DNA from: Lepus europaeus
Taxonomy: Eukaryota > Chordata > Mammalia > Lagomorpha > Leporidae
Direction: 5' to 3'
Assembly (NCBI RefSeq): GCF_033115175.1
Contig: NC_084831.1
Location: 8,714,540 to 8,778,539 of the forward strand
DNA: 64,000 bases
The translations under genes were made by a program, and so were the position numbers. The notes under the pieces were generated by a model. The model did not search any database. It saw only the letters and a list, made by a program, of their open reading frames with translations, and was not told where the DNA came from. Positions 1 to 11,271 of this stretch are shown in pieces (the first letter of the stretch is position 1; every line of letters begins with the position of its first letter).

Positions 1-330
1 CGTGGCCCCGAGGGCTCGCAGCTGGCACTCGAACACGCCGGAGCCGACTCCGGCGAGCCGGCTCCCTGCCCGAGACATTCCTGCCTGCCCGGGCCAGGTG
101 ACCACCCCTGCGCGCGGGGCAGGCCTCGACGCAGCCGGGTCGCCCAGGGTTTACTGGGAGGCGTTTGGTCATCCCCTGCCTGAAGGTGGGAGCAGGAAGC
201 CACGCCCCCACCTCGGCCCCGCCCCGCCCCGCCGAAGCCCGGAAGGCTTCAGTCTCCCACGAAGGGGTCCCTTCTCGGGCTGATCCGAGCGCCCCTCCCG
301 TAGTCGGGGGCCGGGGCCGGGGCTGGTGGC
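1..330. promoter_or_regulatory. CpG-dense block, likely edge of a CpG island
   Basis: The first 150 bases hold about 19 CG dinucleotides, and the density falls off after about 330. This is the texture of a CpG island shore in a mammalian genome. In human the gene upstream of AADACL4 is DHRS3, transcribed away from it, so this could be the outer edge of that promoter. No exon, splice site or DHRS3 peptide is visible, so the gene assignment is inference only. Confidence 0.4.
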
Positions 331-2545
331 CGGGCAGCTGAGTTTTGCTCTGGGAGTGGGCAGGGCAAGGCGCTTGGGCCCTAACCTGCCAGTCAAATCC
401 CGGTGAGATTCGCTCCTGCGCTGGGGTTGCCTTGACTGACAGCAATTTCCCTAATAACAAAAGCCGGTACACAAGACGTCCTGCACCTGTGCCCGCCCAG
501 GTCTGCAGGCGGCAGCTCCGGGGGGGGGGGACCTTCTCGGGACACCTTGGTGGGGGCACCCTCCCTGTGACCTCCTGCACTGCCCCCCCCCCCCCCCCGC
601 TGGGCTCCCTGCTGGAGAGTGGAGCTGAGCTGGTGTGCAGGAGTCTGGGAGGTGAGTCAGAGGAGGCAGCCCCAGCCAAAGGTGCTGATGGAACTTGCCT
701 GGGAGTCCTGGGCCCACCTGCACAGGTTCTGCACAGGGAGGGCTGGGCTCCCGGGGCCTATTTTTAGTGCCCCCCTTGGGTTTGAAAGCCACTTACAGGG
801 GTGCTGATGTGCCCCCCAACCCCGTGGCCAGTTGACCTCCTCACCCTGTGGTTCTTGGGGGGGGGGTGGATTCTGCAGGTGATGAATTCACCTTCCGTGT
901 CCAGGTGAATCGGGAGCCCCCCGGAGAGCCGGGAGACCAGCGGGTTCCAGCGGAAGAGCCGACCCGCGTCCAGGGCCTGCGTCTGACATTGAACCCTCAG
1001 CTACCCTAGCCAGGAGGGTGTGCTTGTCCCATGTTCCAGGTTACCGGCCAGGAAGTGCAGGGAGGAGGGATGGAAATCCAGACGTGATGGTCCCACCTCA
1101 CCCTGCTCTGGCCAACAGGGCGGGAGAGAGAGAGTGGCCCACCCCCTAGAAGTGTCCCTGGGGAGCGGGCCGTGGCTTTCGTCTGCTCGCCGATGGCAGA
1201 ACTCCATCGTGGTGACTACCTCTTCCCATCCTGGAGGTCTGGAAAAATGAGAAAGAAATCCCAGCCCGGAGAGACAGGCCTCTCCCACTCTGCAGTGGCT
1301 GGGACTGGACAAGTCCCGAGACGCAAGCGCTGGGCACGCTCAGTGAGGGCTCATCTGTTATCCTAGAGGCCCCCTAGTGGCCGCTGTGGGACACTGCGCC
1401 TCGGAGCCGCCCCAGGCTCTGGCCTCCTGTGTCGGGGTGCCTGGCCAGGTCTACACCCGCCACGGGAAAGGGCTTAGAAAGATTATAGCTTCCTCCCCAC
1501 GCTGGTTTGTGCTGGAAGAAACAGCACAGAGGCTTCAAGCAGCTCAGAGAAGCCTGCTCGGAGGCCAGACCAGCCCGATGGTCGCTAAGTCCTGCTCAGG
1601 GTGTGTTGGGTTGCCGGCTGCCGTGGGTGGGATGGAGACCCTTCCCACACGTTGCAACTTCACTCCTGCCATGTGTGTGCATTCGGTCCAGGAGGAAGCC
1701 AGCTCGGCTGAGCTGCAGGGCTGCACGCGATGCTGCCCCTCGGGCTGGGCCGCAGTGAGAGGGAAAGGCGACAAGTTGGACAATCCCAGGGGAGCTGGGA
1801 TTGTAGGGGCCGGCCTAGGGCAGAGGGTGGCCTTATCTACTTGGCCCACCTTCAGGATGTGGGTTTGTGGGGCTGACACTGGGATGGGCCCCAGGCTTCT
1901 CCCAGCAGCCGGGAGAGGAGCTGTCACCTCCTTCTCACTTTCCCCCCAAGTCCCTGGGAAGATGGGGGTGAGGAGGCAGCAGGCCACGGTGCACAGCTCA
2001 GCCATGCACCCTGCAGGGCCTGTCGCCTGGCCTCCAGGTGCCCCAGTCCCTTGTCCTGTGCCTTGGTTCTGCTCCCTCAGTTTCCGTGGGGTAGGAGGTG
2101 CAGAATTTAACTCCAGGGCAAAGTTTGAAATTTCACATCCCAGGCCTGGGCAGAGGGCCTCCCCGCCAACCCCCCACCACTGCCTTTTTTTTTTTTTTTT
2201 TTTCAATCCCCTCCTAAAATCCTGAAAGGAGCCTTTGTGGGCTGGGGGAAGAGGTGAGGTGAGCGGCAGCCCAAGCGCTCACTTTTTCCATGACTCAGCT
2301 GTCCTGGCGCCATGCGGCAGGAAGGTGCCAGCACCCGGCAGGGCCCGTGGGAGCCTGCTAGCCTGGATGCTTCCAGCCCTTTGTGAATGCATGGAGCTCT
2401 TAAGAGCCAGCCTGCTCTAGGGTTAGAGGTGGGTGGCCCAGAGAGCTGGTCATGTGACCCCTAGGGAAACTGGCTGGTGCCTTGTGAGCCACTGGGCTGT
2501 AGCTGCTGTCCCCTCCCCCCCCACCCCAGGGATAACTCCTCTTAT
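331..2545. other. Unique sequence, no gene recognised
   Basis: GC-rich unique DNA. Several open frames exceed 200 codons (for example 1377-2225 plus and 1544-2206 minus) but they overlap on opposite strands, have low-complexity composition and match no family I know. A 16-base C run lies at 583-598 and a T run at about 2186-2203. Confidence 0.5.
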
Positions 2546-2828
2546 CGTTTGAAAAGTAGAGAGACAACCCCAGAGAGATCTTCCATCTACTGGTTTACGC
2601 AAATCTGATGCCTGCAACAGCCAGGAACTGGGCCAGCTGAAGCCTGGAGCCAGGAACTCCATGGGGGTCTCCCACGTGGGTGACTGGCACCCTCGCAAGC
2701 ACTGCTTCCCCTCCAGTGTGTGCCGTAGCAGGAAGCTGGATTGGAAGCGGGCCTGGGACTCGAACCAGGCACTCTGACAGGGGACGCGGATGTCCCAAAT
2801 GGTGTCTTAACCACTGCTCCAAATAACC
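2546..2828 (-). mobile_element. CSINE, minus strand
   Basis: Old diverged copy. It keeps the ATCTTCCATCTACTGGTTTAC segment, the GGGTCTCCCACGTGGGTGA core and the internal GGACTCGAACCAGGCACTC promoter region. The A-rich tail is mostly gone. Confidence 0.75.
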
Positions 2829-3310
2829 CATTGTTCATGCCCCCCCCCCCCCGCACACATGTGCACGCGCAGATTCCGTGTGCACTGTCACGGCAGCTGA
2901 GGCCGGGGCCCAGATGCCAAGAGTGAAAAGAACCCAGCCTCGAGCCTTGTCTTCCACTCAGCGGGGCTTAGAGAACGTGAGAAAGCCCCTCCCCCAAGGC
3001 CTGGCAGCCACCAGGAGGTAGGTAGAGGTGGACTGGAATGCAGGCCCGGGGCTCAAGCTCTGCCAATGTCACTGATGTTTTTCAAACAGACCAGCGGGAC
3101 GGGATAACCCAAAATGCAGAGTCCTGGGCCGCCACCCTGGGCTTCCAGGGTCAGCACCCTCAGCTGGGGGCCCCGGAATCTGCACGCAGGTCGTGGGCTG
3201 CCTGGTGGGGAGGGGCCTCAGGCTCCAGCACGGCCTCTTTGTGGCCCTGCGCTAAGACTCCCCACCTCTCCCCCCACATTCAAGCTCTTCCCTCCTTTCA
3301 TTTTACTCTT

Positions 3311-3613
3311 TAAAGATTTGTTTGTTTATTTATTTGAGAGGCAGACGGACAGAGAGAGGTTTTTCCATCTGCTACTTCATTCCCCCGAATAGCCACAACA
3401 GCCAGGGCTGAGCCAGGCCAAAACAGGGAGCCAGAAACTCCATCCGGGTCTCCCGTGTTGGGGGCAGGGTCCCACGCCCTTGGGCTGCCCTCCACTGCCT
3501 TCCCAGGTGCGGCAACAGGAAGCTGTCCCGGAAGCTGAGCACCCAGGCTCAGACCGGCACTCCGGTATGGGATGGTGGCGTCCCAAGCAGCGACTTAGCC
3601 CGCTGTGCCCCAA
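3311..3613 (-). mobile_element. CSINE, minus strand
   Basis: Full-length copy reading tail first (TTTATTTATTTGAGAGGCAG) and ending at the tRNA-like head TTAGCCCGCTGTGCCCC. Confidence 0.8.
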
Positions 3614-3804
3614 GGCCAAGTTCCCCTTCCTCATCTTGTACTCACGGCCATTGTCATGGCACCCAGCCCTTGCTCATTGTTGTTTTCATTCCAACAGCGG
3701 AGAGAGACAAGCTGGAGGGTGCGTGTCCAGTCAGTGGGCCAGTCAGCTGCCCTCATCCCCAGTGGGGCTGGGGGCACCCACAGGCAAAGGCAGGTGGCTC
3801 AGAA

Positions 3805-3960
3805 AAGACCTGCGCTGTGATGATCTGGCTTTGGAGTCGGGGAGCCCTGGCCCACATTCCAGTCTTGGTGCTTCCTGCTGGGCTACCTTGGGGGAGTCTC
3901 TTTCCCTCTCTGGTCCTCACTTCCTGCTTTGTATAGCAGGACTGGGAATGAAGACAGGGT
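3805..3960 (+). mobile_element. MIR SINE fragment
   Basis: Plus-strand MIR-like sequence: a degraded core followed by a CTCTGGTCCTCACTTCCTGC segment matching the conserved cytosine/thymine-rich part of MIR. Ancient and diverged. Confidence 0.55.
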
Positions 3961-4831
3961 CTAATCCCCTGCAGAGCGCCCCCGACCGCCAGCTTGGCTG
4001 TTCATGGCGGTTTGGTCCCTGCCTGCCAAGAGCCGGCTCAGTCACAAGGGTTTGTGTTTCGTGGGGTGAAGATGGGTTCCCGGGCACCCCAGGGCAGAGC
4101 CGCCTCCCCATAGCGGGGGCTGGGGTCCATCCCACTTCCCAGGTGCCTCCTGCTCCAGACTCTTCTCTTTGGCCGAGTGCAGCCTGTTTGTCCTGCAGGG
4201 TTCGCTGTAGCTCCACCTCCCTGGAAGCCTCCAGCTGTGTCGCCTGTCCCCAAACCCCTGTCCCCCGCGTCTAGCCCAGGGCCCGTATCTGCCCCCTCAC
4301 AGCACAAGCCCACCGCCCAATACCTGCTGCTTTCTTGCCCACAGCTCACACTGGGCTGGGTGCCTCTGCCATCGCTCAGTGCCCTGCGTCACCACCTGGA
4401 ATTTGTCACTTTATCTTTAGCGCGTGTTTGGAAAGTGACTAATCTGCTGTTCCCCTAAGAGGGAAGCGAATTAGGGACACTGGCTTGGGGTGGAGGTAGG
4501 GAAATACCACTCAGCCTTGTGTAAGCCACGCACGTGGGGGAGTGACCGGTGCAGGCGCCCTGTTCCAGATGCCAGGGAGACAGCGGGGGGCAGAGCAGGC
4601 ACCCTCTGCTGCACGGTAGAAATGCGATACAAATGCTCTCTGGGCCAGGAGAGAGAGCAGCGCCCGGAGAACAGGGGCAGGTGGCGACTCGGTGATGGGG
4701 CCGGGAGAGGAGACGGAGAGACATGGGTTGTGTTTAGGGAAGGCCCTCAACACGGGCAGAGACTTGATGGGGGGACCCCGAGGCCATCTGGCAAAGAGTG
4801 GGTTGTAGAGGCACAGGAAGTGCCGAGGCTT
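3961..4831. other. Unique sequence, no gene recognised
   Basis: No repeat or exon recognised. The open frame at 3480-4274 runs through a SINE and a MIR, so it is not a gene. Confidence 0.5.
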
Positions 4832-5000
4832 TGTTCCCTAAATGGTCACACTAGCCGGAGCTGGGCCAATCTGAAGCCAGGAGCTTCTTCTGGGTCTCCC
4901 ACGCGGGTGCAGGGGCCCAAGGACTTGGGCCATCTTCTACTGTTTTCCAGGCCACAGCAGAGAGCTGGATTGGAAGAGGAGCAGCCGGCACAAGGCTGGG
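4832..5000 (-). mobile_element. CSINE fragment, minus strand
   Basis: Central part only. It holds CTTCTTCTGGGTCTCCCACG and ACTTGGGCCATCTTCTACTG; the tail and tRNA-like head are both missing. Confidence 0.75.
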
Positions 5001-5559
5001 TTTGACCCTCGGCTGCCTGGTGCTGAGCGGAGCAAGCCGACCGTGCGGAACAGAGGGCTGGGTTTGGAAAGGCTCCTGCTGGGGTGAAGTCTCCCATGGG
5101 CCGCCTTGGATGCCTGGGGGAACGTGCGCGGAGTTGGGGGCCCAAGGAAACAGAGTAGGGGAGCCCGGCTCTGAAATTTCTGTGGGGAGAGACGCTTGGG
5201 CACCAGGGCAGCCAGCCTGCACAGGCCCGAGCGGTTTGTAAAACCAATGTCCGATCCCCTGCCCCTTCCTCCTACAGAACACCTGCCACATATACAACGC
5301 TTAGCGACTGTTCCATGTTGGCCAGGCGTGGAAGTGCACCTGTGCCCCCATGCCCCCGTGCTGTTCTGCACTTCCAGGTTGCACGCGGTGGTCAGCCCTC
5401 TACAATAACACAGACTTTGTGTCAGATGATTTGGTCCATCTGTGGGCCAGCAAGAGTGACCTGAGCACGTGTGAGACAGAGTTAGGGTCTGGGTAAGAGT
5501 TTCTGGGCCCCCCAAAGGGGCATGGGTAGAGGACTTCATCCCCAGCCTTATGCCGACGG

Positions 5560-5860
5560 ATCAGGGATGGAACTTGTCTAGGCGGGGGGTCTGAACACGG
5601 GGCCTCTGGGTGCCGACTGGGTGCTCAGGTGGAGCCCTCATGATTGTATCACGGTGGCTTTGTAGGGAGAGACCCCGTGGACCTGGGTGACGAGGGAGCT
5701 TCCTGTCTCGCCACGGGATCTCTCTGTGCCTTCCACGGAGGCCAGGGTGATGGGGCCGCCCATCTCAGACTGGGACCCTCCAAGACCATGAGCTGAAATA
5801 AGCCTGCTTCCTTCTAAGTCGCTTGTCTGGGGTGTTTAGTCTGTAGCAAGGAAGAGCTGA
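5560..5860 (+). mobile_element. MaLR-type solo LTR (MLT1/MST-like)
   Basis: The 3' half has the arrangement of mammalian MaLR LTRs: a stretch around CCATGAGCTGAAATAAGCC (polyadenylation-type region) followed by CTTTCTAAG-like and TGTCTGGGGTGTTTAGTC segments ending near GTAGCAAGGAAG. Strongly diverged; the subfamily is not certain. Confidence 0.4.
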
Positions 5861-5993
5861 TGGGTTCAGGTGGACGAGGTGAGGCTGTGATGTTTCCTGG
5901 GTTAGGGATGCTGAATGTGCTTTGGACCCTATATGTCTTTGATTTAGGGGTTTGGAAGTCAAGGAGCATTTGTTTTTGTTTGGTTTGGTTTTG

Positions 5994-6039
5994 AGAGTTA
6001 TTTATTTGAATGTCAGAGTTATGGAATGATGAGGGGGAG

Positions 6040-6094
<55 letters not shown>

Positions 6095-6350
6095 CCATCC
6101 TCTGGTTCACTCTCCAGATGGCTGCAGTGGCCTGTGCTGGTCCAGGCCAAAGCCAGGAGCCTGGAGCTTTGTCTGCTTCTCCCACATGGGTGACAGGGAC
6201 CCAAGTCATTGTGCCATCCTCCCTTGCTTTTCCCAGGCCATTAGCAGGGAGCTGGATTGGAAGTGGAGCAGCCAGGACATGAACCAGCAGCCACAGGGGA
6301 TTCTGGCGTCACAGGTGGTGGCTTTACCTGCTTTGCCACAACACCGACTC
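5994..6350 (-). mobile_element. CSINE, minus strand, with long GA tract
   Basis: Full-length copy. Its pyrimidine region (GA on this strand) is expanded to about 44 bases at 6048-6091, preceded by CACACACA. The head ends in TTTACCTGCTTTGCCACAAC. Confidence 0.85.
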
Positions 6351-6374
6351 TCAAGGAGCGTTTGTATGTTCATT

Positions 6375-6530
6375 TAATTTTTAACAAAAACCACGCTCTG
6401 AGGCAGGATGCACAGCTCTGTCTAGGGAAATGGGGCTTAAACCACTTGACCAAGGCCACGGAGCCAGAGTGGGGTGGACACGGAATTAGAATTCGGCTCC
6501 ATCCGATTGTGAGCCAGCCTCTTTGCTTCT
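6375..6530 (-). mobile_element. MIR SINE fragment
   Basis: Antisense MIR core. The segments GAAATGGGGCTTAAACCACT and CAAGGCCACGGAGCCAGAGT correspond to the complement of the MIR part around the splice-like TGTGACCTTGG motif. Confidence 0.6.
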
Positions 6531-6559
6531 GTCTGCTCCCTGCTCTGAAGTTTTGTCTG

Positions 6560-7350
6560 TCTCTCTCTTCCTACGCACACACCCATACACTCCTGCACCC
6601 AGAAGAAAGACCAGAAGGAGTGGCTGTCTCTGGGTCCCAGCCTGGGAATCATTATCTCCTTTCGATGCCTTCTTACGTACCCCCAATATTTTCATATCGA
6701 GTGTCAATTAAGAGAAACCTGCTCACTGCTGTCCCAGTGCAGCCTGTGGTGTGCCAGGCAGCGGGAGGCAGGCATCCTGGTGGGAGGCCCCAGGGGCCCC
6801 GGCTGGAAGCCTCTAGAAAGCTGCGGAGCAGTAAGACAGAGAGGAGAGTCAGGACTTCTGTTTCCACGACTGCCTAATCCGTCCTGTAATACCCGGCTTT
6901 GTAGGGAAGTTCTGTGCATAAATCCCATAAAATCCCATAATGTGGAGCTGACACCGAGCCTACCCAGAGCAAAATCTGCTAATGGTTCCCGCTTGCCAGG
7001 AGCCTGCAGACAGTGATCAGATGTGTCCCAGCCCCCCCGCCGGCTGCCTCGCTAAAGGACTCTTTTCATGAGTTTGTAAAAACACTTTGTTTAGGTCATG
7101 TTGGGGCTTATTCTGTGTCTATGGGGCCAGAAGGAGCGGGGGCCTGACCTTTCATTTTGGGACCCAGAAAAGCCAACAGGTTTGTGAAAGCAGGCCTCCC
7201 CCCTCCCCTGACCCCCTGCCTCCCCCCAGCCGCTGCCCTGCCCAGGACAGGACCCTGTGTGAGGTGGCTTTGTGTGATGATGGTGGCCATAATGGGACAG
7301 AGGCTGAGTATTGGCCACCCACCCGGCCATGGTGCCTCGATGTGGGTGCT
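6560..7350. other. Unique sequence, no gene recognised
   Basis: No exon with usable splice signals and no repeat family recognised. Short open frames on both strands overlap each other. Confidence 0.5.
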
Positions 7351-7354
7351 GCTT

Positions 7355-7490
7355 TAACCAACCCAAATGACTTTGGGCAAGAGAGCCAGGCACTCTGTGC
7401 CTCAGTTTCCCCAGATTTGAAAGGAGGGGTTGCTTTGGTTACCATGCAGGGCTGTTGTAAGCCCATGGGCACCTTGATAGGTGTCCAGGA
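7355..7490 (+). mobile_element. MIR SINE fragment
   Basis: Plus-strand MIR 3' half: ATGACTTTGGGCAAG, TGTGCCTCAGTTTCCCC and AGGGCTGTTGTAAGC lie in the family order. Confidence 0.7.
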
Positions 7491-7689
7491 ATTGTCCTTC
7501 ATCCTTCCCTGCTCCTACCACCGTGCGCCCTGGATGATCGCCTACTGCCTGGTGTTTTATACCTCCATGTTCAAACGTACTTACATTGTCGGTGTGGAGA
7601 AACAAAAAGGTTGCAAAAACAGAACCAAGAATTCCTAGATACCTTTGCTCAAGGGTTAATTAACACTTCACATTGCTTTATCCAAGTGT

Positions 7690-7785
7690 CCACCCACCCA
7701 TTCAACCACCCACCCAACCACCCATCTATACATACATCTATCCTATCCATCCACCCAGCCATCCATCCACCCACCCACCCACCAT
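7690..7785. repeat. CCAT/CCAC simple repeat
   Basis: Interrupted tetranucleotide tract of CCAT, CCAC and CCAA units over about 95 bases. Confidence 0.85.
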
Positions 7786-7799
7786 CATTTGTTGAAAGT

Positions 7800-8065
7800 G
7801 CATTGCAGACATGATTTCTTGATGGTCTCAAAACTCATTCTACTTCTTAAAGCAAGAACTTATTATATAACCACAATATTTTTAAAATCAAAACCAGGAA
7901 ATTGACATTGATGCAATACTGTTATATAATCTACCAACCTTATTCAGATTTTACCAAGTATGTCATGAACATCTTTTAAAACACAAGAAAGCTACTTTTT
8001 TTTTTCCTGGCCCTGGATCCAACCCAAGGGCACATGGGGCACTTAGCTGTCAGACTTCACTTTAC
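7800..8065 (-). mobile_element. L1 3'-end fragment, antisense (probable)
   Basis: The segment around CAGGAAATTGACATTGATGC and CCTTATTCAGATTTTACC resembles a widespread mammalian L1 3'-region sequence. It continues into a GGATCCAACCCAAGG stretch. AT-rich, unlike its neighbours. Judged by memory of the family, not by alignment. Confidence 0.45.
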
Positions 8066-8074
8066 TCCTTCACT

Positions 8075-8390
8075 CTGATCAGGTGGAGAGAGGGAGAAAG
8101 GGAGAGAGGGAGGGAGGGAGGGAGAGAGGGAGAGAGGGAGAGGGAGGGAGGGAGAAAGGGAGGGAAAGGGAGGGAGGGAGAAGGGGAAGGGGAGGGGGGG
8201 GGAGAGTGATTTCTAGCCTTTGGTTCATTCCCCAAATGCCAGGCTGAAGCCAGCAGCCGAGAACTCAATCTGGCTGTCTCACATGGGTGGCAGGGACCCA
8301 AGTACTTAAGTCGGCTCCACTGCCTCCTACGGTGAACATTAACAGGAATCTGGAATCAAAAGTCGAACCAGGACTTGACCTCGGTCACTC
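8075..8390 (-). mobile_element. CSINE, minus strand, with GGGA-rich tract
   Basis: The pyrimidine region has turned into a roughly 120-base GGGAGA/GGGA purine tract (8081-8205). The SINE body continues with TTTGGTTCATTCCCCAAATG and a diverged head. Confidence 0.75.
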
Positions 8391-8397
8391 TTGGCTT

Positions 8398-8471
8398 CCT
8401 GCCACCATGTGGGAGACCTGGGTTGAGTTCTGGGTGTTTGGCAAGTGGATCAGCAGGTGGAAGATATCTTT

Positions 8472-8511
<40 letters not shown>

Positions 8512-8560
8512 TGTGTCTTTCTGCCTTTCAAATAGAAAAGAAATGAATAATTTAAAGAGA
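8398..8560 (+). mobile_element. CSINE 3' fragment with (CT)n(GT)n
   Basis: Starts near CATGTGGGAGACCTGGG and runs into (CT)n at about 8471-8493, (GT)n at about 8493-8515 and the CTGCCTTTCAAATAG tail. It lies head-on against the minus-strand copy to its left. Confidence 0.75.
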
Positions 8561-8999
8561 TCATTAAGTTGAAACGAAGCTGTTCGTGTCTAATCCAACC
8601 TGACGAGGAATTCTGGACACACGACAAGACACCAGGGCTGTGTGTGCACAGGGGAAAGACCGGGTGGGGACACAGCAAGGAGCGAGCCCTCAGAGGAAAC
8701 CTGCCGTGGTGGGGATGACAGTTTGGGGGCCCCCAGAGACCCGTGTCCCCAAAGAAGGGTGGATGCTTGATCTAACTATGGTGTCTGGGAGGTGGGCGGG
8801 CTTCAGGTCCCTGGGCTGCCCCGAAGGCAGTTCTTGCGAGAGCAGAGTTTGGCTCTGTTCCCCCTCGGCTTCCCGGCTTTGCCGTGTGGTCATCTGCCTG
8901 TCCTGCTCTGGTTTTGCCAGGTGCCCGAGCTAATGGGGCCGTAAGCGGTCCTACACCTTCCTCCTTCCTCAGGTGTTCCAAGTGCTGTAATGAAACTCT
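8561..8999. other. Unique sequence, no gene recognised
   Basis: Nothing recognised in this stretch. Confidence 0.5.
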
Positions 9000-9205
9000 G
9001 GGCGTTGAGGGGTTAAGGTGCCAGCGTCCCTGGGTGAGATCCCAGCGCTGACTCCAACGCAGCAGCCATGGCTCAAGGTGCCTCCTATGTGGGAGACCTG
9101 GATTGCATTCCTAACTCCTGGCTCCGGCCCAGCTGTAGCCATTGTGGGCGCTTGGGGAGTGAACCAGCAGATGGAGATCTGTCTCTCAAAAAAGAAAAAA
9201 GTAAT
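9000..9205 (+). mobile_element. CSINE 3' part, diverged
   Basis: Recognisable segments are TGTGGGAGACCTGGATTGC, CTCCTGGCTCCGGCCCAG and GGGGAGTGAACCAGCAGATG. The pyrimidine tract is almost lost. Confidence 0.65.
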
Positions 9206-9785
9206 GAAAACTTGAAACAAAACCAAGCTGCTGGCGCTTTGATCTTGGACTTCCAGAACTTTAAACAGCGAAGTCCCTGCTGTTGAAGCCGCCCTGTCAG
9301 CGGCGCTCTGTTTAGGGCACTGTTAGACACACACACAGGGGAGCTCTCATCTCTGAGATAAAGGGACTCACTGAGCTGTGAAGGCACTGGCCAGCATGAC
9401 CAGGGCCCGGGCAAGTTTCTCAGCGTCCAGCGGCAAAGCCGGAGGGGCGCTGGAGACCCGCTGTGGTCCCCTGGGAAGACAGGTGCGCGCCGTAGGCAGT
9501 GAATGCACCCTGGCTGTGGGTGAGAGGGGTGGGGCGGTGTGCAGCCTGGAGCTGTGGGGTAGGAGGGCCGTCCAGAAGCCAGGAAGTTTATATGTAAACA
9601 GCGGGCAAGGCAGGGGCGTCAGGCTGGCTGGGCTGAGACTTAAGGATTCAACATACATTCAGGAAAGCAACACAGTCTTTTGCTGGTTTTGCTAACGGCT
9701 GTTAACGAATTAACTCCTTTATTCCCCTCCACTCGCTGCCTCTCCCCTCCGTCCTTCAGCCCCTATAATCACATTTAGGACATTG
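9206..9785. other. Unique sequence, no gene recognised
   Basis: Nothing recognised. Overlapping frames at 9368-9658 and 9378-9695 on opposite strands are shadows of GC-rich DNA. Confidence 0.5.
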
Positions 9786-9786
9786 A

Positions 9787-9932
9787 GGCTGACATTGTGG
9801 TATAGTGGGTTAAGCCACCAACTGTGACGCCGGCGTCCCAGCTGTTCCACTTCCGATCCAGCTCTATGCTGGTGGCCTGGGAAAAGCAACAGAAGATGGC
9901 CCAGGTGTTTGGGCCCCTGCACCCATGCGGGA
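9787..9932 (+). mobile_element. CSINE 5' half, truncated at a fold-back junction
   Basis: Plus-strand head (GGCTGACATTGTGGTATAGT) through to CACCCATGCGGGAGA, where it stops and a minus-strand copy begins. Confidence 0.75.
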
Positions 9933-10203
9933 GATCTTCCATCTGCTACTTCAGTCCCCAAATGGTTACAGCAGCAGGGGCTGAGCTAGGCCTAAGCCAG
10001 GAGCCAGGAACTCCATCCGGGTCTCCCACATGGGTGACAGAGGCCCAAGCCCATGGCACATGGCCATCCCCTGCTGCCTTTCCAGGTGCATTAGCAGGGA
10101 GCTGGATCAGAAGCCGAGCAGCCAGGACTGGAACTATCGCTGACATGGGATGCTGGCGTTGCAAGTGGTGGCTTGGCCCGCTGCCCCACAATGTCAGCCC
10201 TTC
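9933..10203 (-). mobile_element. CSINE, minus strand, joined to the previous copy
   Basis: Starts at GATCTTCCATCTGCTACTTC without the A-rich tail and ends at the head CCCGCTGCCCCACAATGTC. With its left partner it forms an inverted pair. Confidence 0.75.
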
Positions 10204-10327
10204 TCCGTGTCCTCTTGCCCAGCGTGGACTCTGAGATGTTTCCTTCAGCTGAAGTGCTTAGCACTTCCCAGGTGCCCCCTGTGGGAAGGGCTACATGCCT
10301 GATCCTCCCCACCACCCCTCCCTCCAG

Positions 10328-10585
10328 GTAAGAAAGAATGGGGAGAGCGAGCGAGGGAGAGGGCACTCCTTCTGCCCGGTCACTGCCCGAGTGCCCACAA
10401 CAGCGTGGAGGCCAGAACTGGGAGCCAGGAACTGGACCCAGGTCTCTCGCGTGCGTGATAGGAACCCGATCTCTTGAGGGTCTGCACTGGTGGGAATCTG
10501 GAGTTAGGAGCTGGAGTTGGGAATCAAACCTGGGTACCCTGATGTGGAACTGAGTGTCTTAGTGGCTAGGCTAAATGCCGCTCCA
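10328..10585 (-). mobile_element. CSINE, minus strand, highly diverged
   Basis: Remnants include GGGAGCCAGGAACTGGACCC and a head-like AGTGGCTAGGCTAAATGCC. Confidence 0.6.
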
Positions 10586-10589
10586 TGGT

Positions 10590-10676
10590 GGAGATGATCA
10601 TTGTTCCCATCTTGCAGGTGGGGAAAACTGAGCATGGAGGGGTAAAGGCCACACAGCCAGGAGGTCAAGGAGTCTA
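10590..10676 (-). mobile_element. MIR SINE fragment
   Basis: Antisense MIR piece: ATTGTTCCCATCTTGCAGG, GGGGAAAACTGAGCATGG and GGCCACACAGCCAGGAGG in order. Confidence 0.65.
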
Positions 10677-10782
10677 GGGGCCAGAGGATGTGGATCCAGA
10701 AAGGGCTACCTAGGGGCCAGAGGGTGTGGATCCAGAAAGGGCTACCTAGGGGCCAGAGGGTGTGGATCCAGGAAGGGCTATC
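10677..10782. repeat. Tandem repeat, three 36-bp units
   Basis: Three copies of a 36-base unit containing GGGGCCAGAGGGTGTGGATC and AGAAAGGGCTACCT, nearly identical (G/A at the AGGGTG position; the last copy has GGAAGG and ATCT). It grew from unique sequence directly next to a MIR. Confidence 0.9.
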
Positions 10783-10947
10783 TCAGTAACAACTACACAG
10801 GGGAAGCATGGGGAAGGTGAACCTGTTGCTAACCAGTCCCAAACGTCAAGTGTAAACGCTGTGTGGCTGGTCTCGGGGTGGGGGGATACATACCAGTTTG
10901 CAAGGTAAAGTTCTTTCAGTGTCGCTTCTTTTTCCTTTTAATTTTTC

Positions 10948-11271
10948 TTAAGATTTATTCTGATTTGGAAGGCAGAGCTACAAAGAGAGAGGGACACACA
11001 CACACACACACTCACAGATCTTCCATCTACTGGTTCACTCCTCAGATGGTGGCAACAGCCAGGGTGGGGCCAGGCTGAAACCAGGAGCTCCATCTGGGTC
11101 TCCCACGTGGATGCAGGGGTCCAAACACTTGGGCCATCTTCTGCTGCTCTTCTTAGGCCATTAGCAGGGAGCTGGATCAGAAGTGGAGCAACTGGGACAT
11201 GAGCCAGTGCCCATATGGGATGCTGGGGTCCTAGGCGGCAGCGTTACCCACTGCACCACCATGCCAGCCCC
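10948..11271 (-). mobile_element. CSINE, minus strand, with (CA)n
   Basis: Tail TCTTAAGATTTATTCTGAT, then a (CA)n tract near 10996-11011 and the full body to CACTGCACCACCATGCCAGC. Confidence 0.85.

Noticed and set aside
1377..2225. 282-codon plus frame with a 220-codon minus frame over the same bases
   Set aside because: Ends in a poly(T)/Phe run, has no known domain, and an equally long antisense frame shows that base composition explains it.
8471..8515. Possible CRISPR-like or regular repeat arrays (CT, GT, GA and CA tracts throughout)
   Set aside because: These are dinucleotide expansions in the pyrimidine region of CSINEs; there are no spacers and this is nuclear mammalian DNA.
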